Origin: Megascapheus bottae
Taxonomy: Eukaryota > Chordata > Mammalia > Rodentia > Geomyidae
Assembly: GCA_024803745.1 (NCBI GenBank)
Contig: JANJXV010000013.1
Coordinates: forward strand, 35,982,501 to 36,046,500
DNA: 64,000 nucleotides
Direction of reading: 5' to 3'
Positions 22,285 through 33,590 of this stretch are shown in pieces. Position numbers and translations under genes: made by a program. The stretch's first letter is position 1; each line of letters opens with the position of its first letter. Below the pieces are notes generated by a model. That model was not told where the DNA came from. It did not search any database and worked only from the letters and a program-made list of their open reading frames with translations.

Positions 22285-23484
22285 TCTTACTTTTGTAGCT
22301 GTTATCAGAAGCACTTGTGGACCCAGTGTAGAAAGTGTCTGCTCGCGTACCCTTCCTTTAGCATAAAGAAGTCCCATTGAAGTCAGGGCCTACCCCAGAG
22401 CAAATAGAAATTTTTCAGGCCACCTACTCAATTTATCCCATCCTAGATCTGCCGATTACAAGACCTGCCTTATGTTTACCCCATCTAGTCACCTGGACTG
22501 CTACCACCTATCCTGCTTTGTGCTGACTGGCTGGGAGGAAGTCTACCCAGGTGGACCAGCCAACCAGTAGCTCAGCACATGAGCAAGGCCAACCAGATTC
22601 CCTCCCTAAGAAATGCCAAGAAGCGATCTGTCCATAGCACAAGGAAACTGGAGGTTCCATGTAGCCATCTTTCCTTGGATGCCTCAACATGGAGCTGGAT
22701 ACCACTCACAGAGTTCAGGGTCAAAGTCAAGGAAGTTTAGTCTTTGAAACCCAAAGCCCAATATACTAAAAGCTCACCACTCATTCAGAAACCAAAATCC
22801 ACTTCTTCCTGGAAACATTTAGGCTGAGGCAAAGATGCATATTGTTGTTTCCATCCCATGGTGCTATATAGCTTTCCCTCCCGATTATCTTTAACGAATT
22901 AGGAAGATGCCCACAGTATTCCCAGAGGGAAGAGAGCAAATTGCCAACTGCTAAGAATCAACAAGCATGACAAACCCAAATTTCAGAGCTGTCACCACCC
23001 AATGAGATCAGGAGCCCAAAGCATGAAAGGAAGGAATAAGCAATTAGGGGTTACTCTAGACAAGCCAAATGGAAACTTTAGGAACCATAGACTTCATGAA
23101 TGAAAACACAACATAGCAAATGCCCCCCTTTTGTAATGTTTGTGTTGATAATGTGCCAGTCAGAATATATGAGATGATTAATATGTGAGGTTCGGTTTCT
23201 GTTCATCCTCTGAAATACAGTGCTCTGTGAAGCAAATCCAAACAGGCCACAAAGGTCTTGAGTTTTGCAGCAATCCCAGTCTCTGCTGCATTCATCTGCT
23301 TAGCTTAGTTGAAATCTTATTTGTCTTTTCTTGGCAAATTTACATATGGAGCAAAGTATACTGTCTTACAGGTAATTCTCCTCCCAAGGTATCAGCAGAC
23401 ATTTGTACTACCATTTTTTTCTCTTTCTCTTCATATTTCTATCCCCATTTCCCATAAGAAAAACACTTTAAGAAATTCTCATAG

Positions 23485-23682
23485 CTTTTTTTTTTTGCTA
23501 GTCCTGGGCTTGAACTAGGCCTGATCACTGTCCTTGAGCTTTCTCAAGGCTAGAGCCCTACCACTTGAGCCACAGCACCACTTCTGGCTTTTTTCTATGT
23601 ATGTGGTACCAAGGAATCGAACCCAGGTCTTTGTGCGTGTTAGGCGAGCATTCTTACCACTAGGCCAAACTCCTGACCCCCA
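23485..23682 (-). repeat. ID-Geo SINE
   Basis: ttgctagtcctgggcttgaa, then ggaatcgaacccaggtcttt. It forms an inverted pair with the next copy. Confidence 0.92.
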
Positions 23683-23706
23683 TAGCATTTAAAAAAAAAA
23701 TAGTAG

Positions 23707-23909
23707 GAGGTTGGGACTTTGGCCTAGTAGTAGAGTGCTTGCCTAGCATGCACAAAGACCTGGGTTTGATTCCTTAGTACCACATACATAGAAATAAGCT
23801 GGAAGTGGTGCTGAGGCTCAAGTAGTAGAATGCTAGCCTTGAGGAAAAAGCCCAAGGACAGTGCTCAGTCCCTGAGTTCAAGGACCAGGACTGGCAAAAG
23901 AAAAAAAAT
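23707..23909 (+). repeat. ID-Geo SINE
   Basis: ggcctagtagtagagtgctt, then ccaggactggcaaaagaaaa. Confidence 0.92.
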
Positions 23910-24394
23910 AGTAGTCATAACCTGGGAAGAATGGATGTGTCTGGCTGGTTTTGAAAGAATGAAGTCCCAGAGTCGTTTTGGGAGTTGGAAAGGAAGTTAG
24001 TGAGCTCTGGTCCAATTTACACCCTGACGCCATTTCTTGACCTAAATACATGATGGTGCCTAAGGGGTGTGAGATTAAGCAGAATTAGAGACACATAAAC
24101 AAAACAAGAGGGCATGGGGTAGAAAGGCTAGAGAAGGGAAGAGGATGATGGGTAGGTTTGGAAGCTGATTTACTATTTAGGGAAAAATGGAATGTATTGG
24201 GGTAGAGATGGGGGTTTGCAATTACTGAACTTTTTCATACTTATTTCAGAGTTCAAGATGGTTTTGATTTTAAATTACACGTGAGTTGAGAGGGCACCAA
24301 AATCTTTATCATTTGGGGCCTGAAAAAGGTTTCATAGTGGCTCTGAATCTATGTCATGACTTCTGTGGTCACACTTGAAAAGGAATCCCCACTG

Positions 24395-24745
24395 TGTAAT
24401 TCAACCTTCCATTACTGTAACGAAATATCTCAAATTGTCAACTTAAACAGAAGAAAGGTTTATTTTTGGCTCGTGGTTTCAGAGAGCCCAAGTTCACTAT
24501 CAATTGGCTGTGCTGCTCTGGGCCTCTGTGGAGGCCATATAGCCCAGTGGGGTGCACAGCTGCTCATCACACTTCCTGGCTCAAAAAGTGACACGGGGTG
24601 AGGAGAAAGAGCCCAAGATCCCACAACACCCTTCAAGGGCATTTCCCATTAAAACTTTCCACCTCCCCAAAGCAACAAACTGGGGACTAAACCTCTAACA
24701 CCCAGGCTTTGAGGGAAATATTGCAGATCCAAACTTCTAGTCATG
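24395..24745 (-). mobile_element. MaLR-type LTR fragment (endogenous retrovirus-like, old)
   Basis: Features of an antisense MaLR LTR: attactgtaacgaaatatct, aagaaaggtttatttttggc, and near the other end tttccacctccccaaagcaa and tggggactaaacctctaaca. Solo, degraded, with no coding capacity. The subfamily is not determined. Confidence 0.5.
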
Positions 24746-24903
24746 AATTTCCATCTTGCTGGAGCTGATACATCACTCACAAATCATTTAGAAGTGATTT
24801 CAGGGCGCAGCCTCATCGACCCCCAGGACAGCCTCCCTCTTCAATTGCTAAGGACACACAGAGGCCACCAGCACAGCTCAGGGAGCCATAGAACGAAGTA
24901 AAG

Positions 24904-25123
24904 AAGCCAGGCATGGTAGCTCATGCCTGTAATCCTAGCTACTGAGGAGGCTGAGATCTGAGGATCGAAGTTCAAAGGCACAAAAGGACCTGAGACTTAT
25001 CTCCAATTCATCTCTAGAAAACAGGAAGTGGGGCTTGGCTCAAGGGTAGGGTGGTAGCCTTGAGCTGAAGAGCTCAGGGACAACTCCCAGGCCTAGTTCA
25101 AGTCCCATGACCCACAAAAGAAG
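24904..25123 (+). repeat. B1-Geo SINE
   Basis: ggtagctcatgcctgtaatc, then gccttgagctgaagagctca. The tail runs into (GGA)n. Confidence 0.88.
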
Positions 25124-25180
25124 AAGGAGGAGGAGGAGGAGGAGGAGGAGGAGGAGGAGGAGGAGGAGGAGGAGGAGGAG
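25124..25180. repeat. (GGA)n microsatellite
   Basis: About 18 perfect gga units at the 3' end of a SINE. Confidence 0.95.
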
Positions 25181-25839
25181 CAAAGAGAAGCTCTCCCCCA
25201 AGCTCATTCAGTTGCGATGACTCCTGTCAGGTCTGGCTTGAGAGTCATTCTTCTGAACAGTCAGCTCCCCTGGCCTAAGGCAGTGGTCTTGGTGCCCCTG
25301 TGAAGTAAATGAGTTGGAAGAATTGAAGATGTGGCCTAGAGCATGATCTGTGCCAGGGGCATGGGACCCATTCCCAGTACCATATGTGGGCCAGTGGAAA
25401 AATAGATTGGAGTTGAGAAGATTCTGTGTGACGGTCTACCCAGCTAAAGGCTCAGGGCAAGGGGTGACAGTGAGTGGCACCCATGCTGAGATTTGGAGAA
25501 AACCTGCCTCTCCAGAGTCCCAAGTTGCTCTCAATGTGACATTTGACCATGCAAATGTTCTCTGTGGTAGGAAGAACAAGATGGGAACAATGTAATAGTT
25601 TGAAGCCATTAAATACAAACATGAGCCTGGCATGTAGACCTACCTCCAGCTTTGGAATGCGCAGCCAATGCCCTAGCTGTATGCTTCAGTAGAATGGGGC
25701 TTGAGTACATCATCCTCATGAAAAGATGTATAAGCTGCTGCATGTCACAGCCATCCATTACTCACAAACTGGTGCTTGACCATGTAGGCAGTCACGGCCA
25801 TGGTGTATGGCAGAGCCTGGGAGAACTTCCAGCAACGTT

Positions 25840-25842
<3 letters not shown>

Positions 25843-25887
<45 letters not shown>
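25843..25887. repeat. (CA)n microsatellite
   Basis: About 22 perfect ca units. Confidence 0.95.
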
Positions 25888-25888
<1 letters not shown>

Positions 25889-26467
25889 CCACTCCTGGTG
25901 CTCAGACTTCAAGATACATTTCCAGTGTTTAACTGGCCCTGTTGGAACAGTTGCCTTAAACATCTTTCTTTGTTCCTAAAGATTATACAATGAATGACAG
26001 TCCTTTAAGTGTACATAGAATTAATATTACTGGAGCTGGATGGGGTGGGTACAGTAGATAATTCCAATTTGCACAGCACTCTTATTCCTATGCAGTGGGT
26101 CAAACCACATGACAGTTTAATGTGAAATTTGAATAATTAAAATGAAGTGCAGTTTAAAATTCAATTCTACAGTCACACACAGATCAAGCTTCAATAGCAA
26201 GAGGTAACGAATGGTTACCATAATTAAACATCATCTATGCAATAATTTCTGCCATTGAATAAAGTTTTATTGGACAGTGTACATAGGCCATCCCATCATT
26301 GGCAGATAATAAAAATAGCAGACAATAAGTAGCTAGCTAATAGTCCATACAGATAAATAAATGCATTATGAATAATGGAGAGTAGGTAGGTGAATGTAAC
26401 AACGCTGTGTCTTCTAATTCCAAAAATCAACACCTGCTGTTCAGATCTCCAGTTTATGGCTAGCTTT

Positions 26468-26568
26468 TTTTGTTTGTTTTTGTCTGAGACCAGGACCCAA
26501 ACTCAGTATCAGATGCTTTCACTCACTGGCTTGCACCTTACTACCTGAGCCACACATCCAATCCCAAT
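26468..26568 (-). repeat. ID-like SINE remnant
   Basis: accaggacccaaactcagta, then cttactacctgagccacaca. Confidence 0.5.
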
Positions 26569-27221
26569 GGCAATTTTTAATAGCAGCCAGAACAATAAGA
26601 ATCAAGCTGTCCAGTCCAGAGACTTTAATTCATGTGAACTAGATTGTTCACCTTGAAACCAGTTCTGCAAAGAGTACATTTTCCTGCCTATCCTCAGGTA
26701 AATCTATGCAGTCTCTTGGAAGAGGCCAGGTGCTGCATGCATCTGGGTTTGGTTCTGTACAGCATGCCTTTTGTGGCTGCAGTGGTTCTCCTTCCACCGA
26801 GGGTTTCCCATTAGATTTTCTATGTGGTAATAATGATGGAGAGGATGTGTCAGCCCTGAGGAGGGCTAGATAGGGAGGAGCAATTTCATTGCACTTCCGA
26901 ATCTATGCTGCCACCTAGCGAATCTCATCATGAGAAAGTGCACTGGTATTAAAGACAGGAAAACCTAGAGGCAAACATCAGTGGCAGCTGTGCCTCAGGT
27001 CCTGAGCTGAGCAGCTGACACACATTATCTCAGTTAATTGGCAACAAGCCCTAGCAAGGGCTCAGAGAAGAACCTGGTTTGCTGAAAGAATGAAGAAATC
27101 AAGAACTTGGCCTTTACTCATGTGCACTCTTTTCAAAGTGACTGAATGTTTGTAGTGGATTCAGATAAACTCAGGTGGAAGTAGTAATCTTGAGGACTTT
27201 TGAGGATTGATGGATGCAAGA

Positions 27222-27310
27222 GCTAATATCTATGGAGAATTTGTTTTGAGTTAGGCATTATTCTAGCTGCTTCTTACACAATAACTGTGAACATAAGAAC
27301 TGTTGATTTC
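27222..27310 (-). repeat. MIR remnant
   Basis: gttaggcattattctagctg, then cttacacaataactgtgaac. Confidence 0.5.
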
Positions 27311-27351
27311 CTTCTTTTTTTTAATACTGGGGTTTTTTGTTTGCTTTTTTG

Positions 27352-27648
27352 TTTTTTCATTTTTTTTTTTTTGTTGTTGTTAATGGGTATGAACTAGGCC
27401 TGGCACTGTCGCCGAGCTCTTCAACTCAAGGCTACTGCCCTATCCCTGGGCCTGGGCATTGTCCCTGAGCCCTTCAGCTCAAGGCTACCACCCTACCCTT
27501 GAGCCAAGCCCTACTTCCTGTTTTCTAGAAGTTAATTGGAGATAAGAGTCTCAGGTCATTTTGTGCCTGGGCTGGGTTTGAAACTCGATCCTCAGATCTC
27601 AGCCTCCTGAGTAGCTAGGATTACAGGTGTGAGCCACTGCACCCGTCT
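27352..27648 (-). repeat. B1-Geo SINE, duplicated-module subfamily
   Basis: The ~54 bp unit occurs twice (about 27403-27505): gccgagctcttcaactcaag and ccctgagcccttcagctcaa. The head reads ggattacaggtgtgagccac. Confidence 0.85.
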
Positions 27649-27651
27649 TAG

Positions 27652-27962
27652 ACTGGATTTTTGAACTCAAAGTTTTGCACTTGTTAGGTAGATGCTCTAC
27701 TACAAGCTATATCCCCAGTCATTTTTGCTTTAATTATTTTGAGAGGAAGGGCTTACATGTTTACCCCGGCCAGATTGGATTATATGTAAATCCTTTTACC
27801 TATACTATCCCCTGTAGCTGCAATCACAGGTGCATACTTCTATGGTAAGACGTGGGCTGAATCTTGCTAGTGTTTTGTTTGGGTTACATTAGAACCTAGA
27901 TCCTCCTCTCTCTGCTTCTTGAGTAGTAACTGAGATTATAGGCAGGAGTCATCATGCCTGGC
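27652..27962 (-). repeat. Diverged SINE dimer
   Basis: tttgcacttgttaggtagat and tagctgcaatcacaggtgca, then gattataggcaggagtcatc. Confidence 0.5.
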
Positions 27963-28349
27963 TTCTTTCTCCATATCCTCCATAGGTCAAAAGCAGCACC
28001 TGGCCCAGAATGGTGTAACATAGCAATCATCACTGGTTATGACTTGATGGGAACTTGTTTCAGCCATTAGATGTATTTTTCTCTTTGGTCTACAGCCTCG
28101 GCATTCCCAGAGAGTGCATGGGAAGTGTCCACTTGGTCCCCATGCTCAGGAGGAGGGTGACAACACAGTCCTTGCTCTTGAGAACACTGCACTAATGACA
28201 CAGTCACACTCCGGGTGGAGGATGCCATGAGAGTGCATGACCAGCATGCTGAGAGAGCTCCAAACAGAGCTACCAGACTCCCAGAAGAAACGGAAAGCTT
28301 CCTGGAGGGAAGGACTTCCAGCTGTAGGGAGAACATTTCTGCTTCCTTT

Positions 28350-28545
28350 TTTTTTTATTTTTTGGTCCTGGGGCTTGAACCTAGGGCCGGAGCACTGTCC
28401 TTGGGCTTTCTCAAGGCTAGTGCTCTACCACTTGAGCCACAGCACCATTTCTGGCTTTTTTCTATGCATGTGGTACCAAGGAGTAGAACCCAGGTCTTCG
28501 GGCATGCTAGGCAAGCACTCTACCACTAGGCCAAACTCGCAGCCC
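28350..28545 (-). repeat. ID-Geo SINE
   Basis: ggtcctggggcttgaaccta, then gcaagcactctaccactagg. Confidence 0.92.
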
Positions 28546-28679
28546 AACATTCTTTCTACTCACCTTCTCCCCAGCATAGACAGAAATGGCGGTGTGTGGC
28601 CCAAGTATAATTTCTCTCCAAGCTGTGTTGTGCAGTGACAGCCCCCCCCCACATTCCTTTCTTCCTGGGTGTTCAGGAT

Positions 28680-28920
28680 TCCTTTTATCAATGTCTGTCC
28701 TAGAGCTTAAACTCTGAGCTGGGTGCTGTCCCTGAGCTTTTTCTCTCCACATTAGCATTCTACCCCCTTGATCCACAGCCCCACTTCTGGCTTTTTGGTA
28801 GTTAATTGGAGATAAGAATCTCATGGACTTTCCTGTCCAGGCTGGCTTCAAACTATAATCCTCAGATCTCAGCCTCTTGAATCATTAAGGATTACATGTG
28901 TGAGCCACTAGCTCCTGGCC
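28680..28920 (-). repeat. B1-Geo SINE
   Basis: tgatccacagccccacttct, then agttaattggagataagaat and attacatgtgtgagccacta. Confidence 0.85.
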
Positions 28921-29329
28921 AAGCTTTTTATCTCTATGGAGAGACCACCAGGTTGGTGCCTCTGGGCATACTGACCTTCTTCCTCCTATGCTGTCTCCAT
29001 TTTGTTCCTCACCAGAGGTGTGAACTTGGAAAGTTTATATTTTCTGAGCTTGTTTCCTCACTTATACATTATTCTTCTTGGTGGTAGGAGTGGGGGTGGG
29101 GTGGAAAGAGTCTCCAGAATTGGGAGTCCTTACTCTTCATATTTTCCAGTCCTTGCTCTTGAGTAGCTGGGGCCGGGAGTCTTGGGGACTGTGGGAGGGG
29201 AGTGGGCAGGAAGCTGGTGTTTGCTGAATCCTAGCATTTGGCCTACTGACGGGTGAGTGAGGCTTGAGGAAGAGGCTCTTTTCTAAAGTAAGCTAACTTT
29301 CTCACTCCCAGGCAGCTTGCATGGTCCTT

Positions 29330-29395
29330 TAAGCAAAACATGCTCAGGAACAGTGCCCAGACTCTGAGTTCAAACCTCAGGACTGGCGCACATGT

Positions 29396-29396
<1 letters not shown>
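29330..29396 (+). repeat. Right-module (Geo) fragment
   Basis: gctcaggaacagtgcccaga, then gagttcaaacctcaggactg; directly followed by (CA)n. Confidence 0.75.

Positions 29397-29442
<46 letters not shown>
29397..29442. repeat. (CA)n microsatellite
   Basis: About 23 ca units directly at the 3' end of a SINE right module. Confidence 0.95.
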
Positions 29443-29444
<2 letters not shown>

Positions 29445-29576
29445 GATCTGATCCTTCTTCCTCCTGTTCCCAGAAACCAGGGCCCTCGGGTGCGACGTCC
29501 TGCCTGGCAGTTTTGGCAGGTGGGATGGATACAGATGGTTTGGTTAAGTTAGGAGGTATCCCCACCCCAGTGTAAA

Positions 29577-29582
29577 TTTATT
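29577..29582 (-). terminator. Candidate poly(A) signal for C11orf91
   Basis: AATAAA on the minus strand, about 1.0 kb past the stop codon. It is the clearest hexamer I noticed downstream of exon 2, but the 3' end is not otherwise supported. Confidence 0.3.
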
Positions 29583-29883
29583 TTGCTCTCAGGACTAACA
29601 GCAACACAAACATTCGGCTGTGTGTTTATCAGGTTCCATGGTTTGTCTTGCTCAACACATTTACCACTGGAGGGTAAAGGACTCTGGTCTCCATGGACAG
29701 ACTCCTTCACTACTTTTGACCTTCTACCCGCCTTCCCCAGGGAGAATTTACTAATCAGACTGGACAGAGTCCAGGACATTCCTTGACTCTGTGTGTGTGT
29801 GTGTGTGTTTTAACCAGGTAAGAGGCTAGCTCTGGGTGAAAAGTGGGAGACTATATATGAGAAACAATCTAAAACTACTGTGC

Positions 29884-29962
29884 TAGAGGAGTGGCTCACA
29901 TGACACCTGCCTAGTGAGCCCAAGGCCCTGAGCTAAACCCCAGCACTGAAGAGAGAAAAATA
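29884..29962 (+). repeat. ID-like SINE fragment
   Basis: cacctgcctagtgagcccaa, then gagctaaaccccagcactga. Confidence 0.55.
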
Positions 29963-30603
29963 AGATGCTCTCTCTTCAAGAAACTGTATTTGAGATTCCA
30001 CTCTGCCTTCTTCTGACCCTTTTGGCTTTCTGTAACCTACTGCTCCCCCCCATTTAGTGTGATGCCATAATATCCCTATACTATGATACTGTATTATAAC
30101 TTATTTAATGTATTTTTTATCTATTCTCCATTTCAAGAAGCTGGGAGGGGGTCTAAGAACATCATAAGCATTCAATGATTACTTCTTGCCCACTGTATAA
30201 ATCTTAGGACCACAGCTTTAGATGAGAGTATTAGTTTAGGGAATGCAAAATTACTGATTATCAAACATGGCAACAAACCAAATATACATCGTCCTTGATT
30301 GCTCCTAAGTCCTACACACCACTCATTCCCATTAGTGTGATCTGATAGTGGTAGGGTTGGAGTCCCTTCCTGTCTCAGGAGACTCTGAATACCGGTCAGC
30401 AGCTTCTGCAGCCTGTAACAGGGCTTCTCTCAGAGAATTTACCACGCAAGTGATCACTGTACGTGGAGTACGAGCTGGGAGTAACAAACAGAGCAGCAAA
30501 TACAGAACAGAAAATAATCATCTTTGAAATGACAACAAATGTGACACAATATCTAAGCACTAACACCTAAGGGGGTGGCTGCCCAGCTCTGCAGAGCAGC
30601 TCC

Positions 30604-30689
30604 TCAGGAGAGAGAGGCTGACTTCTTTCCAGGTTGCCTGGTCTTCAGTCCTTGTAACTTTTCATCTTTTAGCGCCTTCAGGAATTTAT
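30604..30689 (-). CDS. C11orf91: C11orf91 coding exon 2 (28 codons)
   Basis: This short terminal exon was found by looking for the continuation of exon 1. The acceptor accacag ends at 30690. The exon starts with AT, which completes the Tyr codon, then encodes [17 protein letters not shown] and [10 protein letters not shown], followed by TGA at 30606-30604. Phase, length and peptide all fit the known C-terminus of C11orf91. Confidence 0.92.
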
Positions 30690-32243
30690 CTGTGGTAGAG
30701 AAAAACCAACTTAGCTGTTGTACAAAGGGCTTTTTTCTCATCCTTCTGGTAATTGTGCTTCCTGCATAAGCCCCAAATCCCTTAAGAGCTACAATAGATC
30801 TAAGTGGAATAGTCTAGGGACTGTTTTCTTTCTGGGGCTATAAAATAGGTGCGTTAGAGGGTATCTGATGGGATTGGAGTCCATTCCACATGGGAGGGGT
30901 TGGGGAGAGGGGAGGACTTAGCCTGCTGTATACAAGAACTGGAATGGCCTTTCTAGAACAATCTACCTCTTCCAGTGGTCAGACTGAAAACCTTAGCCAG
31001 GAAAGGTCATGGGAACACACAGCCTATTACCTAATGTGTAATAAACACGTTCTTGGAATGTAGCTGTATTTAACCCCTTTACACTCCAGTGGGGAGGTAC
31101 CGGTCCACACACGAGGGAGGCTGCCACATCACAATACTTGATCCTAACCAGTTTAGACCTCAGATCAGAGATGGCACAGGAGTCCAGAACTCTGACCACA
31201 GTGTCACAGAGGGTTTCTTCTCCAGGACTGGGAAATGCAGTGCCCCAAGCCTTGGGCCTTCTAGGTAGGGGCAGTTCCCAACTCACTCTATCGACACTTC
31301 ATGTGACTCTTACCTACTTCTCCCTCATCCAACCCAAACGCCCAAGGTTAAGATGGTGCATTAAAGGTTAGAAGCTCCTAGAGGTAGGGGCTGTCGGTGG
31401 TGGGTGGAGCTCCAGACCACAGAGATGAGGTAGGAAGATTCGAGTTGAGGATGGGGAGAGCCGTAGCTAGAGTTCCAGGTGTGGAGGCTCAGAGCGTACC
31501 AAAAGGGTTCGGGACTATAGAATTTGGGACTAAATGGTTCGCGACGTTCTGATGTGTGGTGAAAGGGGTAGGGTCGGTTGACATGCATGACTGGGGCGGT
31601 CTGGGCTGGGGGTGGGGGGGTGTGGGGCAGACGGACAGATTTTGGACCTGCGACTCCTGAGACGGGAGTCGGATCATTAGGTTACCATCTGGGTCCCCAG
31701 CATGAAGCCAAGGGGGGAGCTAAGGCCGGGTTCAGATTGGTCCCATCTCGAGGGGCACGCACAGCGCTGGGAGTCGAAGCCATCCCCAGTGATGGTGAGC
31801 AGCTCCAGCTCCTTGATCCGGATCTCCAGCTCGCACAGCTCCTCGGGGTGGGAGGCAGAGGCGAGCCGGGGGGTGGTGGGGCCGGGGGCCAAGGTCGAGG
31901 CAGCCCCCTCGGGCCCTGGCGAGTAGAAGAAGCGCAGAGGCTCATAAGGGATGGAGGCCAGGCCGGAGGGCCAGGGTGGGCAGGGGCGCTCGCTGGGAGG
32001 CCCCAGGCCGGGCGGCAGCGAGGGCGTCGAGGCTGGGGGCCCGAGGGGCAGGGACCGACCCCCGGGCGCCCCGCCCGCCGGCGCCCCGCCCGCCTTCAGG
32101 GGCACGAAGAGCTTCTTCCAGATGTTGAAGTCGCTCAGCGGCGACGAGGAGATGCCCCGGTCGTAGAGGGACGGGAAGTAGAGGGGTGGGGCCGGCCGCT
32201 GGCTCATCGTGGGGCTCTGGCTGCCGCGCCGCCCCTTCGGCAT
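30604..32243 (-). CDS. C11orf91: C11orf91 orthologue, complete, two coding exons
   Basis: Coding parts 32243-31763 (481 nt) and 30689-30604 (86 nt) join to 189 codons: 188 residues plus TGA. The start [16 protein letters not shown] matches my memory of the human protein, which is about 193 residues. The protein is proline- and glycine-rich in the middle, with a conserved block [20 protein letters not shown] near residues 31-50 and a C-terminal helical block ([18 protein letters not shown]) that continues across the splice into [18 protein letters not shown]. No signal peptide, membrane segment or enzyme motif is seen. Function is unknown in any species I know of. It is convergent with KIAA1549L and sits about 11 kb downstream of CD59 on the same strand. 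Confidence 0.92.
30690..31762 (-). other. C11orf91: C11orf91 intron
   Basis: 1073 nt with GT...AG ends on the minus strand. It has no SINE. A G-rich run on the plus strand at 31592-31626 could form a G-quadruplex on the template strand. Confidence 0.85.
31763..32243 (-). CDS. C11orf91: C11orf91 coding exon 1
   Basis: ATG at 32243-32241, donor GTGCGTG starting at 31762. It encodes residues 1-160 and the first base of Tyr-161. The same frame is open upstream to 32501, but the conserved N-terminus begins at this ATG and the upstream sequence is low-complexity Arg/Gly from the CpG island. The antisense frame 31578-32402 is a GC-rich shadow. Confidence 0.93.
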
Positions 32244-32560
32244 CTTTTGAATGGGAGGCTGCGTGGGAGGAACCCCGCGCCGAGAGAGCGCGCCTCGGCC
32301 CCCGCGTCGTCGCCGGGGTCGCGAAGTTCCACGGGCCACGCCCCCGACGGAGCGCGGCCTCGCCCTCCGCTCCAGCCCCACCCTAGACGGGCGGGCCTCT
32401 GAAGCTCGAGGCCACGCCCCCGAACGTGCCCCGCCCCTCCCCAGAGGGAAAGCCACGCCCTCCGGCCGTCCGCCCTTGGTTTCCGAGAATGCGCAACACA
32501 AACTTTGCGGTAGCCCCGCCCTCTACACAGGCCCCGCCCCGCCCTGGCTCCTCCCACCAT
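31780..32560. promoter_or_regulatory. CpG island, C11orf91 promoter and exon 1
   Basis: Very GC-rich with frequent CG, spanning exon 1 and about 300 bp upstream. CACCC/GC-box-like motifs (CCCGCCC, CCACGCCC) repeat between 32330 and 32540. No TATA box is obvious. The transcription start is probably between 32260 and 32540. Confidence 0.75.
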
Positions 32561-32589
32561 CTTCCAATTCTTGTTTTTTTCTTGTGGTG

Positions 32590-32832
32590 TGTGTTGGTGT
32601 TGGTGCCTGAACTCATGGCCTCAGTGCTGTCCCTGAGCTCCTATCCTTTTTTTTTTTTTTAGTCAAAGCTAGCCGTACAGCTCCATTTTTAGCTTTTTGG
32701 TGAACAACTGGAATAAGAGCCTCATGGCCTCATGGTCTTTCCTGCCAAGGTTCGCTTTGAACCCCTATCCTCAAAGCTCAACCTATTTGCATAGCTAGAA
32801 TTAACAGACCTGAGCCACTGGCGCCTGGCTCC
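32590..32832 (-). repeat. B1-Geo SINE upstream of C11orf91
   Basis: tcatggcctcagtgctgtcc, then ttaacagacctgagccactg. It begins about 350 bp upstream of the C11orf91 start codon, at the edge of the CpG island. Confidence 0.75.
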
Positions 32833-33453
32833 TATAATATATTTTAATTCCAAAGCAGGAAGCAGTGATCTGGCCAAGACTGCAAAAGAAAAAAAATTTC
32901 AGCCTTCCTGTCCTTTATCAAGGAAGGAAAAGCATTCTCAACAGTCAAACCCCTTTGCCCCAGAATACTGTTCCTTATAAACCTTGTCAGAAAGGAAAAC
33001 AACCAACCCTTGGATGGCTGACTTTTCTTTATAGTGGGAGGCAAAGGAGAACTTGGATTGGGAAAGGCTATTACAGCCCATCTCTGTTTCTTCCAAACAT
33101 AGCTGTTATGAAAGACTCTGGTAAAGAGGAACCTGGTCTACACTTGTAATGGCCTTGAATTTTTCAGTGAAATCAGCTGGTTATCTCCCAAACACATACA
33201 TTGTCAGGGCAACAAACAGCCAAAAGGAAATCCTCCTGGACCCACCTCAGACAGCACGCCCTGAGTCACCTGAGTATCCCCAAGGTGTTTCTTTATGAAT
33301 AGCCTGTGATTATTAGTCAGAGAGGGGAGGAAAGGGAAAGGCCAGAAAACATTCTTTGAGCAGTCTCACTGGGGTGAGTGAACCAGGATGGGTGGGGGAC
33401 CAGTCAAGATCAGTCATTACTAGCTCCACAAGTAAATGGCAGTGTTATCTATG

Positions 33454-33498
<45 letters not shown>
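33454..33498. repeat. (GT)n microsatellite
   Basis: About 22 perfect units. Confidence 0.95.
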
Positions 33499-33499
<1 letters not shown>

Positions 33500-33531
33500 T
33501 AGAAACAAGTATCCAAGCTGGGTAGTTTTTG

Positions 33532-33590
33532 GCAAGTTGCTTGACTTCTAAGTCCATTTTCTATAAAATAGAACAGAAAGAAGTTGCTTC
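33532..33590 (+). repeat. MIR fragment
   Basis: ggcaagttgcttgacttcta, then ccattttctataaaatagaa. Confidence 0.55.

Larger units (their letters stand above)
17046..29576. other. Intergenic region KIAA1549L / C11orf91
   Basis: No gene was recognised. The first 4.3 kb is SINE-poor (one SINE at 18596). After 21.4 kb it is dense in SINEs, with a MaLR-like LTR fragment, a (GGA)n tract and a (CA)n tract. 22300-23180 and 25200-26460 hold no feature I recognise apart from the (CA)n. Confidence 0.6.

Noticed and set aside
24395..24745. Intact endogenous retrovirus
   Set aside because: Only an LTR-like fragment is visible; no internal coding sequence, primer-binding site or second LTR was found.
31578..32402. 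274-codon open frame on the + strand
   Set aside because: It is antisense to C11orf91 exon 1 and its upstream CpG island; low-complexity Gly/Arg/Pro composition with no recognisable product.
32244..32501. N-terminal extension of the C11orf91 frame to an upstream ATG
   Set aside because: The conserved protein begins at 32243; the extension is Arg/Gly-rich CpG-island sequence, probably 5' UTR or promoter.
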